Below, piece after piece: positions 9,180 to 17,144 of a stretch of DNA of 64,000 bases. The stretch covers positions 216,515 through 280,514 of the forward strand of contig NZ_BMLW01000008.1 of NCBI RefSeq assembly GCF_014645515.1, written 5' to 3'. The notes under the pieces are model-generated. The model had not been told where the DNA came from. It ran no database searches and worked only from the letters and a program-made list of their open reading frames with translations. The first letter of the stretch is position 1; every line of letters starts with the position of its first letter. The stretch is from Oceanobacillus neutriphilus. GTDB lineage: Bacteria > Bacillota > Bacilli > Bacillales > Amphibacillaceae. The position numbers were made by a program, and so were the translations under genes.

Positions 9180-9746
9180 ATGAATAATCAAGAAAAAAAT
9201 CAATTGATTATCCAAGAGATATTAAAATGGAAAGAAAATCGTTTATTACCGGCAGAACAATGTGATTTTTTACTCGCATTATATACAAAGGGCGGGGAGA
9301 TTGAAATTCCGGGTCAAAATGACATAGAAGAGCAAAATGCTTCTTTATCCGTATGGAAAAAGCTCCATTTTGTTTTTATTTTATTCATTTTAGTAAGCGT
9401 TATCTCTCTGGATTATTATTTTCATTCACTTTGGTATATTACGTCTAGCATTTTAAGTGTTACTTTGATTATTAATTATTTGTTTTATTCAAAAATCCGG
9501 ACGGATGTTTCAAAGCGGTATCGCTATTTATTTATATTTATTCAATTTTTATATATCCTGCAGTTAACTGTCTTTATAGTTGAAGTTGCCGGGTTAGGAA
9601 ATTATATTAATTTTGCGATTATCTTGAATGGGGCAGTCTGGATTATTTTTGGATATTTGAAAAGGCTGCCTGTATTTAGTTACGTTGGAGCTATCCTGAT
9701 TATAGCGGTAATAACTTATGTCGTTTTTTTTAAATATATCGGATAA
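9180..9746 (+). CDS. Hypothetical membrane protein (188 aa)
   Basis: I do not recognise a named function. Residues 1-60 are soluble and polar, with IIQEILKWKENRLLPAEQCD followed by FLLALYTKGG, a motif I associate with an uncharacterised N-terminal segment of Bacillaceae membrane proteins. Residues 63-188 hold about four to five strongly hydrophobic segments separated by short loops. ATG start with AGGTGA upstream. It lies alone between the sigA-side repeats and cccA, both on the same strand. Confidence 0.75.
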   Translation: MNNQEKNQLIIQEILKWKENRLLPAEQCDFLLALYTKGGEIEIPGQNDIEEQNASLSVWKKLHFVFILFILVSVISLDYYFHSLWYITSSILSVTLIINYLFYSKIRTDVSKRYRYLFIFIQFLYILQLTVFIVEVAGLGNYINFAIILNGAVWIIFGYLKRLPVFSYVGAILIIAVITYVVFFKYIG

Positions 9747-9828
9747 ACCTTTAAAATTTTTTAGATATCGAGTAAACTAATGATAGTATTAATTTTATAA
9801 TATTTGTGTTACATAAGGAGGAAGCGAA

Positions 9829-10230
9829 ATGAAAAAGAATCCGGTTATACCATATGCTATTATTGCCGGGCTAGGGCTTATTGCAGTCATTATTATTTCA
9901 GTGATTGGTATTGATCAGAGACAAGCAATTGAAAATGAAGAAGAGAATGGTGAAGAACAGACAGAACAGGCAGAGGGAGGAGAAGAAGGCGGTGAATCTG
10001 CCAGTGCCGACGCTGGAGAAGAAGTATTCCAAACAAATTGTACCAGCTGTCACGGTCAAGATTTAGCAAGCGGTCCTGCTCCTGATTTAACAGAAATCGG
10101 CAGCAAGTATTCACAGGAAGAAATTGCTGAAATTGTTGAGAACGGAACAGACGGGGGTATGCCTTCTTTTCCACAGATTCAGGGCGATGATTTAGATGCA
10201 CTTACTGAGTGGTTAAGTGAGCATCAATAA
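9829..10230 (+). CDS. cccA: Membrane-anchored cytochrome c550
   Basis: Small c-type cytochrome, 133 aa. An N-terminal transmembrane anchor (about residues 6-27) is followed by an acidic, Glu/Gly-rich linker and a single-heme domain with CTSCH (near residue 71) and an axial Met in GGMPSFP. It should carry electrons on the outer face of the membrane. B. subtilis cccA also lies just downstream of sigA. Strong site AAGGAGGAAG upstream of the ATG. Confidence 0.93.
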   Translation: MKKNPVIPYAIIAGLGLIAVIIISVIGIDQRQAIENEEENGEEQTEQAEGGEEGGESASADAGEEVFQTNCTSCHGQDLASGPAPDLTEIGSKYSQEEIAEIVENGTDGGMPSFPQIQGDDLDALTEWLSEHQ

Positions 10231-10251
10231 TATATAATGAAAGAAATGAAT

Positions 10252-10286
10252 GAAAGCTTTCTGATTCGTACAGAAAGCTTTTCTTA
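10252..10286 (+). terminator. Terminator after cccA
   Basis: AAAGCTTTCTG (10253-10263) and CAGAAAGCTTT (10271-10281) pair perfectly over 11 bp with a T-rich tail. It separates cccA from trmK. Confidence 0.8.
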
Positions 10287-10311
10287 TTGCAGAAATAAAG
10301 GAGAAAACGTA

Positions 10312-11046
10312 ATGAACCAAAATGTTCCGCTTTCAAAACGTTTAAAGCTTATTGCTGATTACCTGCCGGATGGGGCTAATTTTGCAGATATTGGATCCGA
10401 CCATGCGTATTTGCCTGCTTATGTCTGCCTGAGCGATAAGACAGCAAGAGCTATTGCCGGAGAGGTAAATCAGGGGCCGTTAGAAAGCGCAAAAAAAACA
10501 ATTCAATTGCATCAATTAGAAGAACAAATTGATGCCCGCTCAGGAGATGGTCTGGCTGTTTTAAAAGAAGGAGAGGTTGAACAGATTGTCATTGCAGGGA
10601 TGGGCGGATCATTAATTACTTCCATTTTGGAAAAGAGTCCGGCTATAGCTAAATCTGCCGGAAGGATTATTGCCCAGCCTAATGTCGATGCGAGAGTGGT
10701 CAGACAGTGGTTTAACCAAAATGATTTTATATTGATTGCAGAGGAAATAGTGGGCGAGCAAGGACATATTTATGAAATACTTGTTGCTGACCGTCATACG
10801 AATGTTTCATCACCTTATAACGATAATCCGCAGATAAAGGATAAACAGCTTTTATTAGGACCATATTTATTGGCTGAAAAGAATAATACTTTTATAAAAA
10901 AATGGTCACTGGAGGAAGCTAATCTGGAAAGAATTATTTCTCAAATGCAGCAGGCGAAGCAAGTAAATCAAGAGAAAATATCTGCATTCCAAACAGAATT
11001 ACAATGGATTAAGGAGGAGCTTCATCATGAAGAAACAAACACTTAA
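10312..11046 (+). CDS. trmK: tRNA (adenine22-N1)-methyltransferase
   Basis: SAM-dependent methyltransferase that makes m1A22 in tRNA (YqfN in B. subtilis). The Rossmann-fold SAM loop is FADIGSDHAYLP near residue 24. AGMGGSLI and the IAQPNVDARVVRQW block, typical of TrmK, follow. I start at ATG 10312 with AAAGGAGA upstream, giving 244 aa; an upstream in-frame ATG would run through the cccA terminator hairpin and is unlikely. The last 20 bp overlap yqfO, so the pair is translationally coupled. Confidence 0.94.
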   Translation: MNQNVPLSKRLKLIADYLPDGANFADIGSDHAYLPAYVCLSDKTARAIAGEVNQGPLESAKKTIQLHQLEEQIDARSGDGLAVLKEGEVEQIVIAGMGGSLITSILEKSPAIAKSAGRIIAQPNVDARVVRQWFNQNDFILIAEEIVGEQGHIYEILVADRHTNVSSPYNDNPQIKDKQLLLGPYLLAEKNNTFIKKWSLEEANLERIISQMQQAKQVNQEKISAFQTELQWIKEELHHEETNT

Positions 11047-12145
11047 ACATGCTGATTTTTTTCAAATAATGGACGGTTGGGCACCAAAAAGTCTTGCCTA
11101 TCATTGGGATAATATCGGTTTACAAGTAGGACGGTTTCATGATTCGACCTCTCATATTCTGGTTACACTGGATGTTACAGAGGAAGTAGTTGATGAGGCA
11201 GTTGAGAAGCAGGCTAATCTGATTATTGCGCATCACCCCTTATTGTTTCAGCCTTTAAAGCAAATAAATGTGGATCATCCTAAGGGAAGGGTTGTCCAAA
11301 AACTTTTGAAAAATGATATTACTGTTTTTGCGGCGCACACTAATTTAGATGTGGCAGAAGGTGGCGTAAATGATTTATTAAGTGAAGCAATTGGTTTGAA
11401 AAAGAGGGAGCCTTTGGAAATTCTGGATCAGGAGACTCTATTTAAAATAATTGTTTTTGTTCCGGATTCTCATGTGCAGGAATTACGTAGTGCGTTGAAT
11501 GAAGGCGGGGCGGGTCAAATAGGTGATTACAGTCACTGTACCTTCCAAAGCCCCGGACAGGGCACATTTCGTCCATTAGAAGGGTCAAACCCATATATTG
11601 GTGAGAAGAATGAGTTAACCTATGTAGATGAGAAAAAACTGGAAGCTGTTGTGCCGAAGAGAAGTCTTTCAAAGGTTATTGATGCAATTATTTCTGCTCA
11701 TCCTTATGAGGAACCCGCTTATGATATTTATCCGTTGGAAAACAAAGGACGGTCAATTGGCATTGGACGCTTCGGGACATTGGATGAATCTGTATCGATG
11801 AAAGAATTTATTCAGACCGTTAAAAAAAATTTAGATATGCCTCAAGTGCGTGTTTCTGGTAATATAGAAAAGAATGTAAAAAGAGTTGCTGTTTTAGGCG
11901 GCAGCGGCGAGAAATATGTCAGTCATGCACTCAGGAAAAAAGCAGATGTTTATATTACAGGAGATATGACATTTCATGCTGCTCAAGATGCGGAGCAAAT
12001 GGGGCTGACAGTTATCGATGCCGGGCACTATATCGAGAAGATAATGAAAACAGCAACTCAAAATAAGCTGGTACAGGAATTTCCTGCATTCCAGTCGAGG
12101 GTTTATGTATCTGAAGTAAATACAGATCCATTCGTATTTTTATAA
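11027..12145 (+). CDS. yqfO: Nif3-like dinuclear metal center protein YqfO
   Basis: DUF34/Nif3 family, 372 aa, with the YqfO-type PII-like insert in the middle (about residues 135-230). Metal ligands are visible in IAHHPLLF (near residue 65), AAHTNLDVAEGGVN (near 105) and VIDAGHYIEK (near 335). The family is widespread; a role related to GTP cyclohydrolase I or toxic metabolite control has been proposed, but the reaction is uncertain. Coupled to trmK by a 20-bp overlap. Confidence 0.94.
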   Translation: MKKQTLKHADFFQIMDGWAPKSLAYHWDNIGLQVGRFHDSTSHILVTLDVTEEVVDEAVEKQANLIIAHHPLLFQPLKQINVDHPKGRVVQKLLKNDITVFAAHTNLDVAEGGVNDLLSEAIGLKKREPLEILDQETLFKIIVFVPDSHVQELRSALNEGGAGQIGDYSHCTFQSPGQGTFRPLEGSNPYIGEKNELTYVDEKKLEAVVPKRSLSKVIDAIISAHPYEEPAYDIYPLENKGRSIGIGRFGTLDESVSMKEFIQTVKKNLDMPQVRVSGNIEKNVKRVAVLGGSGEKYVSHALRKKADVYITGDMTFHAAQDAEQMGLTVIDAGHYIEKIMKTATQNKLVQEFPAFQSRVYVSEVNTDPFVFL

Positions 12146-12153
12146 GAAAAACC

Positions 12154-12630
12154 AAGAAAATCACTTGGTCTTAAAAATACTGGTGTTCTAACCAAGGAGA
12201 TGTCCGCTGTGGGAAGTCGCTTTCCGCGGGCAACGCCTCAGCCTCCTCGGAAGAAGACCGCTTCCTGCGGGGTCTTCACCTGTTGCTTTTCCCGCAGGAG
12301 TCGACTTCCCTTCGCTCCCATCTAAGAAGAAATAAGCTTTATTTACTTTTTTACAAAGAAATAAAGCTAATTTTAGCGACGGTTTTCGATGGGGCGAGTA
12401 ATCGCAGTCACCAAACGAAAGGAAGTTCGGTTAAGTTCGCGACGTCCTGTCGCAACACCGAACTGACATACGTCCTGTATGCCCCCGCAGAAAAAAAGTG
12501 CTCTTTTTTTTTCGAGGAGGCTGAGCTCGGGGCCCACGGAAAGCGTAGTGTATTTCTGGGGCCTAAGATTACTCACCCCATGAAACCCGTTGCAGCGGCT
12601 GACTTCAGCATTTTTATATACTTTCTTATC
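12154..12630 (+). repeat. Family 2 repeat, copy B (about 477 bp)
   Basis: Closely similar along its length to copy D (59055-59510), in the same orientation. It starts AAGAAAATCACTTGG and ends at TATATACTTTCTTAT. Positions 12211-12310 form a nested stem-loop: outer GGGAAGTCG/CGACTTCCC, middle GCGGGCAAC/GTTGCTTTTCCCGC, inner GAAGACCGC/GCGGGGTCTTC. Two GTCCT-loop hairpins follow (12425-12463 and 12467-12481), then GAAAAAAAG/CTTTTTTTTC. Shared GATTACTC motifs lie at 12388-12406 (+) and 12564-12582 (-). No convincing gene. It fills the yqfO-cshB gap, where B. subtilis has ispH and yqfQ. Confidence 0.88.
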
Positions 12631-12675
12631 TTTTAAAAAAGAAAGCAAAAAAATAGATTACAAGGAGGGAAACAA

Positions 12676-13989
12676 ATGGAAAAAACATTTGAAGAATTAT
12701 CCCTGGATAGCACGATGCAAAATATTATTCAAGAGCTGGAATTTAGAAAGCCGACAGAGATTCAGGAACGAGTGATTCCTTCTATTCTGGATGGCAGAAG
12801 TGTTATTGGCCAATCCAGAACAGGTTCAGGTAAATCCCATGCTTTTTTATTGCCATTGTTTCAAAAGTTGGATGAAAATCAAAAAAAAGTCCAGTTTGTT
12901 ATTACTGCACCAACGAGAGAGCTGGCAACACAGCTGTATAACGAAGTAAGAAAAATCATTACTATTGCTGATAAGACGGAAAAATGGACAGCAAAGCTGC
13001 TTGTGGGCGGCACAGATAAACAAAAAGTGGTTGAAAAATTAAAAACACCGCCAATGATTGTGGTGGGAACTCCAGGAAGAATTTTAGATTTAGTAAAGGA
13101 CGGAGCATTGTCTATATACAGCGCGGAAACTTTTGTTATTGATGAGGCAGACTTAATGCTTGATCTAGGCTTTATTGAGGAAGTGGATCAATTATTAGTA
13201 CGCTCAAGAAAGGAAATACAGCTGCTTGTTTTCTCAGCAACTATTCCTCAACGTCTGCAGCATTTCTTCAAAAAATATTTGAGAAATCCAGAGTATATTA
13301 AAATTGAAGAGCATTTTTCTCCAGAGACAATGGAGCATCGGCTGATCCGGAAGAAGCATCGTGATGAGGCGAAGGTTATTTGGGAAATTTCGCAGACGAT
13401 TCATCCTTATTTAGCGCTGATTTTTACTAATGGCAAGCAACAGGCAAATGAATTAGCCGAAGCACTTGAGGGATACGGATTATCTGCTGGTGTCATTCAT
13501 GGCGGTTTAACTCCAAGAGAAAGAAAACGTGTCCTGAAAGAGATACAGCAGCTGCGTTATCAGTATGTTGTAGCGACTGATCTGGCTTCGCGGGGAATCG
13601 ATATCAAGGGAGTAAGTCATGTTATTAATGCACAGCTTCCAAAAGAAGAACATTTCTATATTCATCGTGTCGGCAGAACAGCCCGTGCCGGTTTAGAGGG
13701 AACAGCAATCAGTATTTATACAGAAAATGATGCCCCTTTAATTGAAAAATTGGAACAAAAAGGACTGGAATTCTCTTATGTGGAGGTAAAGCAGGGAGAA
13801 TGGACAGAGGATAAATCATGGAACGCGAGACAGCGCCGTAAAACGGAAGATACAAGTACTGACCGGGAAGCCTGGAAGCGGGTAAGAAAAACGAAGAAAG
13901 TAAAACCGGGTTACAAGAAAAAGCAGAAACAACAGCAGCAGCAAATTAAGAGACAACTGACAAAAGAGCAAAGAAGGAAAAAGCGTTAG
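12676..13989 (+). CDS. cshB: DEAD-box ATP-dependent RNA helicase CshB
   Basis: Cold-shock type DEAD-box helicase (YqfR), 437 aa. Q motif [13 protein letters not shown], Walker [12 protein letters not shown] (near residue 52), DEAD in [13 protein letters not shown] (near 155), SAT, and the motif VI region [10 protein letters not shown] are all present. The C-terminus is a very basic Lys/Arg/Gln tail (about residues 385-437) suited to RNA binding. It probably unwinds RNA during ribosome assembly or in the cold. Strong site AAGGAGGGAAA. It is followed 11 bp later by nfo. Confidence 0.96.
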   Translation: MEKTFEELSLDSTMQNIIQELEFRKPTEIQERVIPSILDGRSVIGQSRTGSGKSHAFLLPLFQKLDENQKKVQFVITAPTRELATQLYNEVRKIITIADKTEKWTAKLLVGGTDKQKVVEKLKTPPMIVVGTPGRILDLVKDGALSIYSAETFVIDEADLMLDLGFIEEVDQLLVRSRKEIQLLVFSATIPQRLQHFFKKYLRNPEYIKIEEHFSPETMEHRLIRKKHRDEAKVIWEISQTIHPYLALIFTNGKQQANELAEALEGYGLSAGVIHGGLTPRERKRVLKEIQQLRYQYVVATDLASRGIDIKGVSHVINAQLPKEEHFYIHRVGRTARAGLEGTAISIYTENDAPLIEKLEQKGLEFSYVEVKQGEWTEDKSWNARQRRKTEDTSTDREAWKRVRKTKKVKPGYKKKQKQQQQQIKRQLTKEQRRKKR

Positions 13990-14000
13990 GAGGAATAAAT

Positions 14001-14897
14001 ATGTTGAAAATAGGTTCCCATGTTTCTATGAATGGCAAGAAAATGTTGTTAGGTTCCAGCGAAGAGGCTGCTTCATATGGTGCAAATACATTTATGATCT
14101 ATACAGGTGCACCGCAGAACACAAGAAGAAAGCCTATTGAAGAATTAAATATTGAATCCGGGTTGGAGCATATGGAGTCTCATGGAATATCAGATATTGT
14201 CGTGCATGCACCATACATTATTAATATTGGCAACACTGTGAAGCCCGAGACGTTTGAGTTGGGGGTTAATTTCCTGCGGAGTGAAATTGAGCGTACAGAG
14301 GCTCTGGGCGCGAAACAGATTGTTCTTCATCCGGGAGCTCATGTCGGTGAAGGTCCGGACAAAGGAATCCCTAAAATTATCGAAGGATTAAATGAAGTAC
14401 TTGAGCAAAAAAATGATGTTCAAATTGCTTTAGAAACAATGGCTGGAAAAGGCTCTGAAATGGGACGGACATTCGAGGAGCTGGCTGAAATTATTAATGG
14501 CGTGACACATAATGAACACCTTTCTGTTTGTATGGATACCTGTCATATTCACGATGCAGGCTATGACGTTGTAAATGATTTTGATGGTGTATTGAATACT
14601 TTTGATAAAATTGTCGGTTTAGACCGGCTGAAAGTTGTCCATGTCAATGACAGTAAAAATGACCGCGGAGCGCATAAAGATCGTCATGAAAACATCGGTT
14701 TTGGTTATATCGGTTTTGATGCACTTCACAAAGTTGTTCATCATCCACAGCTCAGTGAACTGCCTAAAATTCTTGAAACACCATATGTAGGTACAGATAA
14801 GAAAAATAAAAAAGCACCATATAAATATGAAATAGCAATGCTGCGTGAAGGGAATTTCCAGGAGAATTTAAAAGAAGTAATTATGGAAGGTAAATAG
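14001..14897 (+). CDS. nfo: Endonuclease IV (AP endonuclease)
   Basis: Nfo cleaves DNA at abasic sites in base excision repair. The 298 aa TIM barrel carries three zinc ions. Ligand motifs are visible as [36 protein letters not shown] and [24 protein letters not shown] start with AGGAGG upstream. It is cotranscribed with cshB, as in B. subtilis (yqfR-yqfS), and a terminator follows. Confidence 0.97.
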   Translation: MLKIGSHVSMNGKKMLLGSSEEAASYGANTFMIYTGAPQNTRRKPIEELNIESGLEHMESHGISDIVVHAPYIINIGNTVKPETFELGVNFLRSEIERTEALGAKQIVLHPGAHVGEGPDKGIPKIIEGLNEVLEQKNDVQIALETMAGKGSEMGRTFEELAEIINGVTHNEHLSVCMDTCHIHDAGYDVVNDFDGVLNTFDKIVGLDRLKVVHVNDSKNDRGAHKDRHENIGFGYIGFDALHKVVHHPQLSELPKILETPYVGTDKKNKKAPYKYEIAMLREGNFQENLKEVIMEGK

Positions 14898-14902
14898 CGT
14901 TT

Positions 14903-14940
14903 AAAAAGATGAGCAAATTGAAACTGCTCATCTTTTTTTG
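14903..14940. terminator. Bidirectional terminator between nfo and yqfT
   Basis: AAAAAGATGAGCA and TGCTCATCTTTTTTT form a perfect stem with A and T tracts on both sides, serving two convergent genes. Confidence 0.92.
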
Positions 14941-14946
14941 ATGTCT

Positions 14947-15228
14947 TTAAAATAAATGCTCCAGACCGTATGATTTAATAACCTCATCCATTAACTGCTG
15001 TGCTGCCAGTGCTGTTTTTTGATCTGTGATATTCGCGAGCTCTATCATAAAGCGATCACGATCTGCCTGATCAAACGGGTCAGGAGAAGAGGCTCTTAAG
15101 TAGTTTACTATCTGATCGGCCTGTGCGGGTGTTATGGAGAAACCATATTCACTGCTGTAGTGTAAAATTTCGCCTGGGGTTAATTTACGAAGTTTATTTT
15201 TAATCATTTCTTTTATAAAAAAAGACAT
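14947..15228 (-). CDS. yqfT: DUF2624 family protein YqfT
   Basis: A 93 aa soluble, mostly helical protein. The block LRKLTPGEILHYSSEYGFSI followed by TPAQADQIVNYLR is typical of the DUF2624/YqfT family of Bacillaceae. The function is unknown. The start on the minus strand is preceded by AGGAGTGG. It sits next to nfo as in B. subtilis, but in convergent orientation. Confidence 0.82.
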   Translation of the reverse strand: MSFFIKEMIKNKLRKLTPGEILHYSSEYGFSITPAQADQIVNYLRASSPDPFDQADRDRFMIELANITDQKTALAAQQLMDEVIKSYGLEHLF

Positions 15229-15383
15229 AATACCACTCCTTTTGTAGATGTATTATTCACCTTATGTTCATCCATCATGTAAATATATGCAAAGAACAAA
15301 ATAATTATACCATTCTTTTCTTATAATGCCGTATGATACCTGTTTGAAATGGCTTAAACTCCGTAAACTAATCACATAAATCT

Positions 15384-15438
15384 AAAAGTGTATGCTCAAG
15401 AAATATTTTACTTAACTCTTAGAGCATCCTCTAAAAGT
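15384..15438. repeat. Family 3 repeat, degenerate short copy
   Basis: AAAAGTGTATGCTCAAGAA at the left and TTAGAGCATCCTCTAAAAGT at the right resemble the two ends of the 8.8-kb copy, with almost no interior. The inverted core is TGCTC/GAGCA. It lies immediately before the ribosome binding site of the next gene. Confidence 0.5.
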
Positions 15439-15452
15439 AAGGAGTTTATTAC

Positions 15453-15821
15453 ATGAATGATAAAGACCAGGACAAACAAGTACAAGAAGCACCAAATCAT
15501 GGGCAAGGACCAGAGCATGGGCATATAAATAATGAATTAGACAGTAAACGAATGGAGGAATTTTCAGCGGAGCTTACCGATTCTGAATTGCCGGATTTTG
15601 AAGAGGAAAAGGGCTTTAACCCAGGAACCTTGTATGGTTGGGGCAGTATTATTTTGGCTATTATTTCTTTCTTTACCTGGCCGGTTATTCTGGGAGCTGC
15701 CAGTATTGTATTTGGTTTCGTAGCGCGGAGCAGAGGAACAAATACACTGGGTATCATTGGTATTATAGCTGGAATTCTTTCACTGATTTCTGCGTTTTTC
15801 TTTATTCCATTTCTTTCTTAG
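15453..15821 (+). CDS. yqfX: YqfX-like small membrane protein (DUF4190-like)
   Basis: 122 aa. An acidic, hydrophilic N-terminus (residues 1-55) is followed by a hydrophobic block with GWGSIILAIISFFTWPVILG and ASIVFGFVARSRGTNTLGIIG, then a last segment. This two-to-three-segment pattern with a conserved Gly-Ala-rich turn is typical of DUF4190/YqfX proteins. Function unknown. ATG with AAGGAG upstream. Confidence 0.72.
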   Translation: MNDKDQDKQVQEAPNHGQGPEHGHINNELDSKRMEEFSAELTDSELPDFEEEKGFNPGTLYGWGSIILAIISFFTWPVILGAASIVFGFVARSRGTNTLGIIGIIAGILSLISAFFFIPFLS

Positions 15822-15843
15822 GCTGAATTTCAGCCTTTTTTTA
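15821..15843. terminator. Terminator between yqfX and yqfZ
   Basis: GGCTGAA and TTCAGCC form a compact stem followed by T7, placed between two convergent genes; it overlaps both stop codons. Confidence 0.85.
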
Positions 15844-16164
15844 TTTCTCTTGAAACAGTGGAAAGTAATATATTTCATGAATTTGAATGTTACCTGGAGA
15901 AGTATTTGGATTTAAGGATTCAAAAGCTTCCAAAACAATATCGATTGCTGCGGTATACGTAGATGCAGTCTGAATTTCTTCTGTAATGCTCAATACGGTA
16001 TCTCCCGGCTTTACTTTAACGGGAACTGCTTCAAACGGCGGCAATTCTGAATCAGCTTTATTTGACAAGGAGATTCCGCTGCCAGAATGGGCTAAGTCTT
16101 GAAAAATACTTACAGCAACTAATATAATAAGAGTAATCAGGGAAATTCTACGTAAAAAACCCAT
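15841..16164 (-). CDS. yqfZ: YqfZ-like LysM-type membrane-anchored protein
   Basis: 107 aa from the ATG at 16164, chosen because AAGGAGA is 9 bases upstream; a longer in-frame start exists but lacks a site. The N-terminus is a signal anchor (about residues 5-22). After a short linker comes VPVKVKPGDTVLSITEEI, a LysM-like fold, ending in NIQIHEIYYFP. It is probably displayed outside the membrane and may bind peptidoglycan. In B. subtilis yqfZ is in the same neighbourhood and is expressed during sporulation; no sporulation promoter was checked here. Confidence 0.75.
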   Translation of the reverse strand: MGFLRRISLITLIILVAVSIFQDLAHSGSGISLSNKADSELPPFEAVPVKVKPGDTVLSITEEIQTASTYTAAIDIVLEAFESLNPNTSPGNIQIHEIYYFPLFQEK

Positions 16165-16244
16165 AAAAAAATCTCCTTTTGTGAAACTAATTATTTCATT
16201 CATACGTACATATAGTAATAGGACAATGAGAGGGTGTGAAGCAT

Positions 16245-16880
16245 ATGGACATAGTTGAATTACAATGGATTGGATTCCTGGCTTTATTTTTCGGAACCTT
16301 ATTTATATTAGGAGAAATATTCGTAAATATGCGCGGAATTTTTGGCGTGTTGGGATTAGGATTTATTACGGTTTATTTTACGGTGTATACGGAAACCAAT
16401 TCGGTCTTACTGATGTTTATTATCTACTTTTTAGGAATATTACTGATTATTATTGATGGAAAAGTAATTAATGATGGAACACTGGCAACAATAGGACTGG
16501 TTTTAATGATAGTTGCTGTTGCAATGCCGCAGCCAACTATTGCGAACGGTCTTTATGCGGTAATCAGTATCATTGTCGGCGCTTTTTCTTCTTTAGTATT
16601 TTTAAAGGTATTTAAACGGAGAGAGATGTGGACGAAAATTGCCTTAGTTGACCGGCTGACAAAAGAAGAGGGCTATAATTCGCTCAGTGCAGAGTACGAG
16701 GCTCTATTAGGAGAAGAAGGAGTTGCGCTGACAGACTTTAGACCTTCCGGCACAATTGAAGTAAATAAAAAACATTACAGCGCTGTTTCCGGAGGGCGCT
16801 GGATTAAAAAAGGCACACCAATTAAAATAGTTGCAGTAGATGGCACGAGTGTTCGTATAGAAGAACTGCAGGAAGATTAA
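16245..16880 (+). CDS. NfeD family membrane protein
   Basis: 211 aa. Four hydrophobic segments fall in residues 5-130, and a C-terminal OB-fold (about 150-211) ends in GGRWIKKGTPIKIVAVDG, the hallmark of NfeD. NfeD proteins act with flotillin/SPFH partners in membrane microdomains. This is the form without the N-terminal ClpP-like protease domain, and no flotillin gene is adjacent, so its partner is unknown. ATG 16245 fits the GAGAGGG site better than the GTG 9 bp earlier. Confidence 0.82.
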   Translation: MDIVELQWIGFLALFFGTLFILGEIFVNMRGIFGVLGLGFITVYFTVYTETNSVLLMFIIYFLGILLIIIDGKVINDGTLATIGLVLMIVAVAMPQPTIANGLYAVISIIVGAFSSLVFLKVFKRREMWTKIALVDRLTKEEGYNSLSAEYEALLGEEGVALTDFRPSGTIEVNKKHYSAVSGGRWIKKGTPIKIVAVDGTSVRIEELQED

Positions 16881-16900
16881 ATTAATAGAAATCTCTGAAA

Positions 16901-16942
16901 AAGGATTCGCTTCATAAAAATGGAGTTGAATCCTTTATTTAT
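16901..16942 (+). terminator. Terminator after the NfeD gene
   Basis: AAAGGATTC (16901-16909) pairs with GAATCCTTT (16929-16937), followed by a T-rich tail. The remaining 200 bp to the next gene are AT-rich and hold nothing else I can name. Confidence 0.7.
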
Positions 16943-17144
16943 ATGCAATTATTTCTAGTATTATACATATTTTCATGAATAAAACATAAACTAAGCATCC
17001 TTTTTTAATGGAATGTAAAACAAATATTAAATGTATGTAAAGTTTTCTTAATACATGTTTACAATCTCTTTAGAATCATCAATAATGAATGAGGCGCAAA
17101 TTTCTACAAAAGATTACATAAGAGGTAGAAGGGATGAAGTTTAC

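Noticed and set aside
12283..12648. Open frames of 60-117 codons on both strands within repeat copy B
   Set aside because: They lie over hairpins and repeat motifs, have no ribosome site, and are not preserved in the same frame in copy D.
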